The translations under genes and the position numbers were made by a program. Below, piece after piece: positions 16,231-23,648 of a DNA stretch of 24,691 bases. The DNA is from DAHVFK01 sp035310985. GTDB taxonomy: Bacteria > Pseudomonadota > Gammaproteobacteria > Burkholderiales > SG8-39. Below the pieces are notes generated by a model. That model worked only from the letters and a program-made list of their open reading frames with translations. It was not told the origin of the DNA and did no database searches. The stretch covers positions 1 to 24,691 of the forward strand of contig DATGDH010000032.1 of assembly GCA_035310985.1 (NCBI GenBank), written 5' to 3'. How positions within the stretch are numbered: the first letter of the stretch is position 1; every line of letters begins with the position of its first letter.

Positions 16231-17325
16231 TTAACGCTGCGCGCGCTCGCTTTGCAGGTACTCGGCGGCTTGCATCTCGTGCAGCCGGCTCACGGTGCGC
16301 GCGAACTCGGCGCTGTGCTCGCCTTCCACGAACAGCTCCTCGGGGCGCGCCTCGGCCGCGACGGCCAGCTTGACGCGGTCGTCGTACAGCACGTCGACCA
16401 GCCACGTGAAGCGGCGCGCAGCGTCGGCATTGCGCGCCGACATGCGCGGCACGCCGGACAGGATCAGGGTGTGGAAGCGCCTGGCGAGGTCGACGTAGTC
16501 GGCGTACGAGCGCGGCCCCTCGCACAGCGCCTTGAAGTCGAACCACGCCAGGCCGCCGGCGCGCTTGCGGTAGGCGATGTGCCGGCCCTCGACGTCGAGC
16601 GCGTGCCGCTCCTCTTCCACGTCCCTGAGCGCCTCGAAGATGCGCGCCAGCTCGGCCTCCGCCTGCGGCCCGGTGTGGTAGACCCTGAGCCGCTCTAGCT
16701 TGCGCCGACGGTAGTCCACGCCGCCGTCCACTTCGAGCACGTCGAGACGGGACTCGAGCAGCCCGATCGCCGGCTGGAAGCGCTCTCGCTGCAGGCCGTT
16801 CGGATAGAGCGCGCCCGGCGCGTAGTTCGAGGTCACGCACATCACCACGCCGCGCTCCATCACCTGCTCGAGGTAGCGCCCGAGGATCATCGCGTCGGCA
16901 ATGTCGGAGACATGGAACTCGTCGAAGCAAATGAGGCGCCAGCGGCGCGCCGTGCGCTCGGCGGCGGCCGCGAGCGGGTCCTCGATGCCCTTCAGCTGAT
17001 CCAGCTCGCGGTGCAGCTCGCGCATGAAATGGTGGAAATGCACCCTGCGCTTCCTCACCAGCGGCACGCAGAGGAAGAAACTGTCCATGAGGAAGCTCTT
17101 GCCGCGCCCGACGCCGCCCCACAGGTACACGCCCCGGGGAAGCGCCGGCTTGACCAGCAGGCGCCTGAGCGCCGTGCTGCGGCGCGCCTTGTACGCGCGC
17201 CAGTCCTCGTACAGGCGCTGCAGGCGCTCTACCGCGCGCCATTGCGCGGCGTCGGAGACGAAGCCCCGGCTCGCGACCTGCTGGCGGTAGAGCGAAACGA
17301 CGTCGAGGCCCGTCGCAGCGTTCAT
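16231..17325 (-). CDS. zapE: Cell division protein ZapE (AFG1-like ATPase)
   Basis: This P-loop ATPase associates with the Z-ring in proteobacteria and resembles mitochondrial Afg1/Lace1. The 364-aa product (E. coli 375) has Walker A GGVGRGKS (70-77), the RVHFHHFMRELH segment, Walker B LICFDEFHV (131-139), the VTSNYAP sensor (164-170), and the late RTVSRLHEMQAAEY block. The frame is open 86 codons further upstream over the lipoprotein gene, but homology starts at the ATG at 17325; its ribosome site is weak. It lies between the lipoprotein (26 bp) and acuI (20 bp). A zapE gene behind lpd is a familiar neighbourhood in betaproteobacteria. Confidence 0.95.
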   Translation of the reverse strand: MNAATGLDVVSLYRQQVASRGFVSDAAQWRAVERLQRLYEDWRAYKARRSTALRRLLVKPALPRGVYLWGGVGRGKSFLMDSFFLCVPLVRKRRVHFHHFMRELHRELDQLKGIEDPLAAAAERTARRWRLICFDEFHVSDIADAMILGRYLEQVMERGVVMCVTSNYAPGALYPNGLQRERFQPAIGLLESRLDVLEVDGGVDYRRRKLERLRVYHTGPQAEAELARIFEALRDVEEERHALDVEGRHIAYRKRAGGLAWFDFKALCEGPRSYADYVDLARRFHTLILSGVPRMSARNADAARRFTWLVDVLYDDRVKLAVAAEARPEELFVEGEHSAEFARTVSRLHEMQAAEYLQSERAQR

Positions 17326-17351
17326 CGAGGCATGCGCGACCGGCGGCCGGG

Positions 17352-17693
17352 TCACCGGCCCATGCGCCGGTCGTACGCCTGGGAAAAGCGCTGGCTTAGC
17401 CCCGGGTCGCGCTGAGTCGCGCCTTTCGCGTCGAACTGGACGCGCACGCTCCCATCTGCCTGGCGCGCCACGACCACCGTCACGTCGATGCCATCCTTGG
17501 TGCCGCGAATGAGCCCCGTCGCCGGCTCGGCGGCGGTCACCTGCACGCCCGCGTCCTGCACGCCGCCGAGCGCGGCATTCCACGCCCGGTCGAAGTTCGA
17601 GGGCGCAGCCGGATAAGGCTCATAGACCACGCAGCCCGGGAGCAGTGCGCCCTGCAAGGCAAGCGCGAGGATCAAGATCAGTATTCGTCGCAT
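17352..17693 (-). CDS. Small lipoprotein of unknown function
   Basis: This is a 113-aa protein with a clear lipoprotein signal: MRR, a hydrophobic stretch ILILILALALQGAL, then the lipobox LPGC with the modified cysteine at position 21. The mature part of about 93 residues is soluble and mostly beta-like, with an alternating pattern (ATGLIRGTKDGIDVTVVV, GSVRVQFDAKG) and a basic C-terminus. Residue 22 is Val, so export onward to the outer membrane is more likely than retention. I do not recognise a named family. The ATG lies 3 bp after the lpd stop and zapE follows 26 bp later, so it is in the same transcript as the 2-oxoglutarate dehydrogenase genes. Confidence 0.85.
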   Translation of the reverse strand: MRRILILILALALQGALLPGCVVYEPYPAAPSNFDRAWNAALGGVQDAGVQVTAAEPATGLIRGTKDGIDVTVVVARQADGSVRVQFDAKGATQRDPGLSQRFSQAYDRRMGR

Positions 17694-17696
17694 GGT

Positions 17697-19127
17697 TCAC
17701 CCGTTCAGCGAACGTTTGTCTACCGCGAGCGCCGCCTCGCGCATGACTTCGGACATCGACGGGTGCGCGTGGCAGATGCGCGCAATGTCCTCCGAGGATG
17801 CGCCGAACTCGATCGCCATCACCGCCTCGGCGATCAGCTCGGAGGCCTGGCCGCCGATCGCATGCACGCCGAGCACCCGGTCGCTCGCAGCGTCGGCCAG
17901 CACCTTGATGAAGCCTTCGGGCTCGTCCCGGCCGAGCGCCCGGCCGTTGTAGGCGAACGGGAAGCGCCCCGCGCGGTAGCTCACGCCCGCGTCCTTCAGC
18001 TGCTTCTCGGTCTTGCCGACCCAGGCGATTTCCGGCGCCGTATAGATCACCCAGGGAATCGCGTCGTAGTTAACATGGCCGCGCTGCCCGGCGATGATCT
18101 CGGCAACCATCACGCCCTCGTCCTCGCCCTTGTGCGCTAGCATCGGGCCGCGCACGACGTCGCCGATCGCGAACACCCGCGGCAGACTCGTGCGGCAATT
18201 CTTGTCGACCTCGATCAGGCCGCGCGCGTCGATTTTGAGGCCCACGTTCTCGGCTCCCAGGTCGTCGGTGTTCGGCACCCGGCCGACCGATACGATGAGC
18301 CGATCCACTTCCAATGTTCTAGATGAGTTATCTTGTGTAGCGTATTGAACCGTAAGAGTTTTCTTTGATTGCGTTACGGACCCAACGACGACCCCCAGCT
18401 CGATGTCGAGTCCCTGCTCCTGCGTGAAGATCTTCCACGCCTCCTGCGCGATGGCCTCGTCGGCCACGGCAAGGAAGCTGGGCAGCACCTCGAGAATCTT
18501 GACCTGCGCCCCCAGCCGGCGCCACACGCTGCCGAGCTCCAGCCCGATCACGCCGGCGCCGATCACGCCGAGGCGCGCCGGGACAGCATCGAAGGCGAGC
18601 GCGCCCTCGTTGTCGCAAATGAGCTTGTTGTCGACCGGCACGCCGGGCAGATGGCGCGCCTTCGACCCCGTGGCGATGATCACGTTCTTCGCCTCGACGG
18701 TCTCGGCGCCGCTGTCTCCCTTGACCTCCACCTTCCAGGTGGTGCCGCCCGACAGCAACCTGCCGTGGCCCTGCAGCCAGGTCACCTTGTTCTTCTTGAA
18801 CAAGCCGGCGATGCCGCCGGTCATCTTGCGCACGATCTTGTCCTTGCGCGCCTGCATGGCGGCCAGGTCGAGCTTCACGCCGCTCGCGTGAATGCCGTGC
18901 ACCTTGAACTTGTGCTGCACGCGCTCGTAGTTCTCGGAGGACTCGAGCAGCGCCTTGGAGGGGATGCAGCCGACGTTCAGGCAAGTCCCGCCCAGCGCAT
19001 ATTGGCCGTCCGGCGTCTTCCAGTTCTCGATGCACGCGGTCGCGAGCCCGAGCTGCGCGGCGCGGATCGCCGCGATGTAGCCCGCCGGCCCCGCGCCGAT
19101 CACCACCACGTCGAAACTTTGCGCCAT
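17697..19127 (-). CDS. lpd: Dihydrolipoamide dehydrogenase (E3)
   Basis: This is the FAD flavoprotein that reoxidises lipoyl groups of the 2-oxoglutarate (and possibly pyruvate) dehydrogenase complex and passes electrons to NAD. The 476-aa product shows the FAD loop GAGPAG (11-16), the redox disulfide C49/C54 (GGTCLNVGCIPSK), the NAD loop GAGVIGLELG (190-199), the second FAD motif FAIGDVVRGPMLAHK (319-333) and the catalytic dyad H455/E460 (HAHPSMSE). It starts at 19127 with AGGGAT upstream and lies 9 bp after the PspC-like gene. Residues about 250-275 are encoded by an AT-rich patch with rare codons, yet the frame and the expected protein alignment are kept. Confidence 0.96.
   Translation of the reverse strand: MAQSFDVVVIGAGPAGYIAAIRAAQLGLATACIENWKTPDGQYALGGTCLNVGCIPSKALLESSENYERVQHKFKVHGIHASGVKLDLAAMQARKDKIVRKMTGGIAGLFKKNKVTWLQGHGRLLSGGTTWKVEVKGDSGAETVEAKNVIIATGSKARHLPGVPVDNKLICDNEGALAFDAVPARLGVIGAGVIGLELGSVWRRLGAQVKILEVLPSFLAVADEAIAQEAWKIFTQEQGLDIELGVVVGSVTQSKKTLTVQYATQDNSSRTLEVDRLIVSVGRVPNTDDLGAENVGLKIDARGLIEVDKNCRTSLPRVFAIGDVVRGPMLAHKGEDEGVMVAEIIAGQRGHVNYDAIPWVIYTAPEIAWVGKTEKQLKDAGVSYRAGRFPFAYNGRALGRDEPEGFIKVLADAASDRVLGVHAIGGQASELIAEAVMAIEFGASSEDIARICHAHPSMSEVMREAALAVDKRSLNG
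18309..18379. other. AT-rich, rare-codon patch inside lpd
   Basis: About 71 bp with roughly 38% G+C by hand count interrupt a gene whose flanks are clearly GC-rich. On the lpd strand the codons include AGA, ACA, TCA, TCT, CTT, GTA and TTG, which neighbouring genes avoid. The reading frame is intact and the encoded segment (residues about 250-275, a strand-turn-strand part of the NAD domain) has the length expected of the family. Possible causes are local gene conversion, a maintained slow-translation segment, or an assembly chimera. Confidence 0.7.
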
Positions 19128-19136
19128 GGCTTATCC

Positions 19137-19454
19137 CTACTGCCGCTCGCGCGGCACGAAGATCCAGAGAACTACGTACGCGAATAAGGTGAAGCCCCCG
19201 AACACCAACCCGAGCACGAACAGGATGCGCCACACCCAGCTCTCGAGGCCCGTGACGCGCCCGAGCCCGCCGCACACGCCCGCGATCCACCGGTCCGTCT
19301 GCGACAGCCGCAAGCGGTTGATCGCGGGACCAGCGCCCGTTTCCGACGCGGTACCGTCGATCAGGCGAGCCTTCGCGCGCTCGAATTCGGCCTTCGTGAG
19401 CGCGCCCTTTTCGAGCAGCTCGTGAAGCTTGGCGATCTCGTCGGCGAGCGACAC
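19137..19454 (-). CDS. SHOCT-PspC domain membrane protein
   Basis: This 105-aa protein joins two small domains. Residues about 5-32 form a SHOCT-like helical pair (IAKLHELLEKGALTKAEFER), and residues about 47-103 form a PspC domain: a short basic start, GVCGGLGRVTG, then a long hydrophobic segment (WRILFVLGLVFGGFTLFAYVVLWI) ending in VPRERQ. It should sit in the inner membrane. PspC-type proteins are linked to envelope stress, but no psp genes are nearby. Translation starts at a GTG (19454), 4 bp after the sucB stop with no strong ribosome site, so coupling to sucB is likely; lpd begins 9 bp later. An insertion between sucB and lpd is unusual. Confidence 0.88.
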   Translation of the reverse strand: MSLADEIAKLHELLEKGALTKAEFERAKARLIDGTASETGAGPAINRLRLSQTDRWIAGVCGGLGRVTGLESWVWRILFVLGLVFGGFTLFAYVVLWIFVPRERQ

Positions 19455-19458
19455 GGCG

Positions 19459-20709
19459 TCAAATTTCGAGGACCAGTCGCGCCGGGTCCTCCAGCGCCTC
19501 CTTGAGCGCCACCAGGAACAGCACCGCCTCGCGGCCGTCGACGATGCGGTGGTCGTAGGACAGCGCCAGGTAGTTCATCGGGCGGATGACGATCTGCCCG
19601 TTCTCCACCACCGGGCGCTCCTTCGTGACGTGCACGCCGAGGATCGCCGACTGCGGCGGATTGATGATCGGGGTAGAGAGCAGCGAGCCGAACACGCCGC
19701 CGTTCGAAATCGAGAACGTGCCGCCGGTCAGCTCCTCGATGCCGAGCTTGCCGTCCTGCGCACGCTTGCCGAAATCGGCGATCTTCTTCTCGATCGCGGC
19801 GAAGGATAGCTGGTCGCAGTCGCGCACGATCGGGACCACCAGTCCGCGCGGGCTGCCCACCGCGATGCCGATGTCGAAATAGCCGTGATACACGATGTCG
19901 TTGCCGTCTACCGAGGCGTTCACCACCGGGTACTTCTTCAGCGCGGCGACCGCGGCCTTGACGAAGAACGACATGAACCCAAGCTTGACTCCGTGCTCCT
20001 TCTCGAAGCGCTCCTGATACCTGCGCCGCATGTCCATCACCGGCTGCATGTTGACCTCGTTGAAGGTCGTCAGGATCGCTGCCGTAGACTGCGACTGCAC
20101 CAGGCGCTCGGCAATGCGCGCGCGCAGGCGCGACATTGGCACGCGCTGCTCCGGCCGGTTGCCGAGCACGCGCTCGACGTCGATCGGCGTCGCGGGCTGC
20201 GTCAAGGGGAGTTTCGGGGGAGTAGGTGCTTCAACCTGAGCCGCCGCGAACGACCCCGGCTTGCCGACGTGCGCCAGCACGTCGGCCTTGGTGACGCGCC
20301 CGTCGCGGCCGCTGCCCTGGATTCGCGCCGTGTCGATGCCCTGCTCGGCCGCGAGCTTCTGCGCCGCGGGCATCACCGGCGGCGCCTGCCTGGCGCTCGG
20401 CGCGGCTGTGTGCGGCGCGGGCGCCGGCTTCGCCACCGGCGCGGCCGCGGCCGGCGCGGCGCTTGCGCGCGCATCCGTATCGATGGTCGCGATCACCTCG
20501 CCGGCGCTCACTGCGCCGCCGGTCTGCTTCATGATCTTGGTCAGCACGCCGTCGGCGGGCGCCGGCAGTTCCATGACCACCTTGTCGGTCTCGATGTCGA
20601 TCAAGTTCTCGTCCCGCGACACCGGCTCGCCTTCCTTCTTGTGCCACTCGAGCAAAGTCGCCTCGGAGACCGACTCCGAGAGCTGCGGCACCTTCACCTC
20701 GACGATCAC
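19459..20709 (-). CDS. sucB: 2-oxoglutarate dehydrogenase E2, dihydrolipoyl succinyltransferase
   Basis: This is the core of the 2-oxoglutarate dehydrogenase complex, passing succinyl groups from E1 to CoA. The 416-aa chain has an N-terminal lipoyl domain with lipoylated K43 in ETDKVVMELPAP, an Ala/Pro-rich linker (about 80-112), an E1/E3-binding domain (about 113-148, GSGRDGRVTKADVLAH) and the catalytic domain ending in SYDHRIVDGREAV (H387, D391). I chose the GTG at 20709 because the protein then starts at the family's conserved IVEVKVPQL and has GGGAG a few bases upstream. The longer open frame to 20793 adds 28 non-homologous residues and crosses the intergenic hairpin region. The gap to sucA is about 100 bp, the largest in the operon. 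Confidence 0.96.
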   Translation of the reverse strand: MIVEVKVPQLSESVSEATLLEWHKKEGEPVSRDENLIDIETDKVVMELPAPADGVLTKIMKQTGGAVSAGEVIATIDTDARASAAPAAAAPVAKPAPAPHTAAPSARQAPPVMPAAQKLAAEQGIDTARIQGSGRDGRVTKADVLAHVGKPGSFAAAQVEAPTPPKLPLTQPATPIDVERVLGNRPEQRVPMSRLRARIAERLVQSQSTAAILTTFNEVNMQPVMDMRRRYQERFEKEHGVKLGFMSFFVKAAVAALKKYPVVNASVDGNDIVYHGYFDIGIAVGSPRGLVVPIVRDCDQLSFAAIEKKIADFGKRAQDGKLGIEELTGGTFSISNGGVFGSLLSTPIINPPQSAILGVHVTKERPVVENGQIVIRPMNYLALSYDHRIVDGREAVLFLVALKEALEDPARLVLEI

Positions 20710-20765
20710 TTCACTCTCCCGTTCGATTTTTCCCCGGGTCCGGCCAAGCCTCGCCCGGGTTGGCG

Positions 20766-20789
20766 AAAAACCAGCGCGTAACGCGCCGG
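20766..20789 (-). terminator. Hairpin plus T-run between sucA and sucB (possible attenuator)
   Basis: On the minus strand CCGGCGCG-TTA-CGCGCTGG forms an 8-bp stem (one G-U) with a 3-nt loop, followed by TGG... directly by five T residues at 20766-20770. This resembles a short intrinsic terminator placed 22 bp after the sucA stop and upstream of sucB. A second inverted repeat, CCCGGG/CCCGGG, follows nearer sucB without a T-run. Since sucB-lpd must still be expressed, partial read-through or transcript processing is the likely role. Confidence 0.5.
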
Positions 20790-20811
20790 GCAATGCGTCA
20801 GATTCTGCCTG

Positions 20812-23643
20812 CTATTTGAACTTCCCGAATGCCATGTCGATGACCGCCGCCTGGCGCGCCTGGTGCTTGCTCAGGTACCCCCCGGCCGGCGCGGCCGACG
20901 GGGGCCGTCCCGCGTAGTAAAGCTTCTGCTCCGGGCGCTTGTTCTCGTTGAAGTAATGCGCGCTCTGGTACCAGGCCCCCTGGTTCTGCGGCTCCTCCTG
21001 GCACCAGACGACCTCGCGCGCGTTCGGATAGCGTTTCAGCTCGGCCGCGAACTGCTTGTGCGGGAACGGATAGAGCTGCTCGACGCGGATGATCGCCACG
21101 TTATCGTGGCGCCGCTCGCGCCGCACGCCGAGCAGGTCGTAGTACACCTTGCCACAGCAGGCGATGACGCGCGTCACCTCCTTCGGCTCGAGCGCATCGA
21201 TTTCAGGCACCACGGTGAGGAACGACCCGCTGGCGAGATCCCTGATCGGCACCGAGGCTTCCTTCTTGCGCAGCAGGGACTTGGGCGTGAGCACCACCAG
21301 CGGCTTTCTGAACGGGCGCAGCATCTGGCGTCTGAGCAGATGAAAGATCTGCGAAGCGTTCGACGGCACGCAGACCTGCATGTTGTGCTCGGCGCACAGC
21401 TGCAGGTAGCGCTCCAGCCGCGCCGAGGAGTGCTCGGGGCCCTGACCTTCGTAGCCGTGCGGCAGGAACATCGTCAGGCCGCAAACGCGGCCCCACTTCG
21501 CCTCGCCCGAGCTGATGAACTGGTCCACCACCACTTGCGCGCCGTTGGCGAAGTCGCCGAACTGGGCCTCCCAGATGACCAGGGCGTTGGGCTCGGCGGT
21601 CGCGTAGCCGTACTCGAAGCCGAGCACCGCCTCCTCCGAGAGCACCGAGTCGATCACCACGAACGAGCCCTGGTCCTTGGAGATGTTGGACAGCGGTGTG
21701 TAAGTGCCCTGGTCCCAGCGCTCGCGGTCCTGGTCGTGCAGCACCGCATGGCGGTGCGCGAAGGTGCCGCGGCCGCTGTCCTGCCCCGACAGGCGCACGT
21801 CGTAGCCGTTTGACAGCAGGCTCGCGTAGGCGAGCGTCTCAGCCATGCCCCAGTCGACCGGCAGCTTGCCTTCGGCCATCTGCTTGCGCGCCTGGATCAC
21901 CCGCTCGACGCTCGGGTGCAGCTTGAAGTCCTCGGGCACCGACGTGACGCGCTCGGCCAGCCGCTGCAGCTCGGCGAGCGGCACGTGCGTGTCCGCCGCG
22001 TCGGTCCATTTGGTGTTCAGGAACGGCGCCCAGTCGACCGCGAACTTGCTCTTGAAATTCGAGATCACCGGGTTGGCGCTCAGCCTGCCCGCGTCCAGGT
22101 CGGCGCGGTACTGCTTGATCATCTCTTCGGCCTCGCCGGCTTGGATCACGCCCTGCGCCGCCAGCCTGTCGGCGTACAGCTTGCGCGTGCCGGGGTGCTG
22201 GCCGATCTTCTTGTACATGAGCGGCTGCGTGACGAACGGCTCGTCCTGCTCGTTGTGGCCGAGCTTGCGGAAGCACACCAGGTCGATCACCACGTCCTTC
22301 TTGAACTGCTGGCGGAAGTCGAGCGCGAGCTGCGTCACGAACAGCACCGCGTCGGCGTCGTCGCCGTTCACGTGGAAGATCGGCGCCTCGACCATTTTCG
22401 CCACGTCGGTGCAGTAGATGGTGGAGCGCGTGTCGCGCGGGTCCGAGGTGGTGAAGCCGATCTGGTTGTTGACCACGATGTGCACCGTGCCGCCGGTGCC
22501 GTAGCCGCGCGTGCCCGAGAGGTTCAGCGTCTCCATCACCACGCCCTGGCCCGCGAACGCGGCGTCGCCGTGGATCAGGATCGGCAGCACCTCCGCCCCG
22601 GTCTTGTCGTCGCGCCGGCGCTGGCGCGCGCGCACCGAGCCTTCGACCACGGGGTTCACGATCTCGAGGTGCGAAGGATTGAAGGCGAGCGAGATGTGCA
22701 CCGGCCCGCCCTGCGTCGAGATGTCCGAGGAGAAGCCGTTGTGGTACTTCACGTCCCCCGCCATGAGCTCATGCGCCTGCTTGCCCTCGAACTCGAGGAA
22801 CAGCTCCTGCGGCGCCTTGCCGAGGACGTTCACCAGCACGTTCAGCCGACCGCGGTGCGCCATGCCGATCACGAACTCCTGCACCCCGGCCGCCCCGGCG
22901 CGCTGGATCAGCTCGTCTATCGACGGGATCAGGCTCTCGCCGCCCTCGAGCGAAAAGCGCTTCTGCCCGACATAGCGCGTGTGCAGGTAGCGCTCGAGCT
23001 GCTCGGCCTCGGTTAGCTTCTGTAGCAGGCGTTTCTGCACTTCGGGGGCGTAGCGCGGCGTGCCGCGCAGCGGCTCGATGCGCTGCTGGATCCAGTCGCG
23101 CTGGCCGCGGTCGCTGATGAACATGTACTCGTAGCCCACGTTGCCGCAGTAGGTGTCGCGCAGCGCCTGGATGAGGTTCCTGAGCGTGGTGCGGTCCAGA
23201 CCGACGAAGGAACCGGCGTTCACCTCCCGGTCAAGGTCCGCCTCCTTCAGGTCGTAATAGGCCGCCTCGAGCTCGGGCGCCGCCGGCCTCGCCATGCGCT
23301 TGAGCGGATCGAGCGTCGCCCAGCGCGCACCGGCAATGCGGTAAGCGGTGATGAGCAGCAGCGCGGAGACCTGCAGGCGCTCGTGCGCGACGTCGATCTG
23401 CGGCGCGCCGCGACCGGCCAGCTCGCCCGTCCGGGCGCGCTGCACGAAGGATTCGACCACCGGCGCATGCGCGACGTCGCGCGCCGCGCCCACCGCTCCC
23501 GGCAGCTGCTGCATCTGGTCGAAATATTCGCGCCACTCCCCGGGCACCGAGCCGGGGTTGGACAGGTACTGCTCGTAGAGTTCCTCGATGAACGGCGCGT
23601 TGCCGCCGAACAGGTACGAGTTGCCGAGCAGATCCTTCATCAT
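20812..23643 (-). CDS. sucA: 2-oxoglutarate dehydrogenase E1 component
   Basis: This is the thiamine diphosphate-dependent decarboxylase of the 2-oxoglutarate dehydrogenase complex. The 943-aa product (E. coli 933) has the N-terminal E2-binding segment (SYLFGGNAPFIEELYEQYL), MAHRGRLNVL (about 261-270), the ThDP/Mg motif HGDAAFAGQG (about 358-367) with NNQIGFTTS, and the transketolase-like C-terminal half (SGQDSGRGTFAHRHAV, EAQFGDFANGAQVVVDQF, PHGYEGQGPEHSSAR). I chose the ATG at 23643, with GGAGGT 7 nt upstream; an in-frame GTG three codons earlier would abut that site. The gltA stop is 5 bp upstream, so gltA and sucA are clearly co-transcribed. It is intact over the whole length. Confidence 0.97.
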   Translation of the reverse strand: MMKDLLGNSYLFGGNAPFIEELYEQYLSNPGSVPGEWREYFDQMQQLPGAVGAARDVAHAPVVESFVQRARTGELAGRGAPQIDVAHERLQVSALLLITAYRIAGARWATLDPLKRMARPAAPELEAAYYDLKEADLDREVNAGSFVGLDRTTLRNLIQALRDTYCGNVGYEYMFISDRGQRDWIQQRIEPLRGTPRYAPEVQKRLLQKLTEAEQLERYLHTRYVGQKRFSLEGGESLIPSIDELIQRAGAAGVQEFVIGMAHRGRLNVLVNVLGKAPQELFLEFEGKQAHELMAGDVKYHNGFSSDISTQGGPVHISLAFNPSHLEIVNPVVEGSVRARQRRRDDKTGAEVLPILIHGDAAFAGQGVVMETLNLSGTRGYGTGGTVHIVVNNQIGFTTSDPRDTRSTIYCTDVAKMVEAPIFHVNGDDADAVLFVTQLALDFRQQFKKDVVIDLVCFRKLGHNEQDEPFVTQPLMYKKIGQHPGTRKLYADRLAAQGVIQAGEAEEMIKQYRADLDAGRLSANPVISNFKSKFAVDWAPFLNTKWTDAADTHVPLAELQRLAERVTSVPEDFKLHPSVERVIQARKQMAEGKLPVDWGMAETLAYASLLSNGYDVRLSGQDSGRGTFAHRHAVLHDQDRERWDQGTYTPLSNISKDQGSFVVIDSVLSEEAVLGFEYGYATAEPNALVIWEAQFGDFANGAQVVVDQFISSGEAKWGRVCGLTMFLPHGYEGQGPEHSSARLERYLQLCAEHNMQVCVPSNASQIFHLLRRQMLRPFRKPLVVLTPKSLLRKKEASVPIRDLASGSFLTVVPEIDALEPKEVTRVIACCGKVYYDLLGVRRERRHDNVAIIRVEQLYPFPHKQFAAELKRYPNAREVVWCQEEPQNQGAWYQSAHYFNENKRPEQKLYYAGRPPSAAPAGGYLSKHQARQAAVIDMAFGKFK

Positions 23644-23648
23644 GGCGC

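Noticed and set aside
13463..16234. 923-codon plus-strand frame opposite prpE and acuI
   Set aside because: A very long antisense frame arising from GC-rich codon bias; the minus-strand genes have full domain sets and the antisense product looks like low-complexity Arg/His/Asp.
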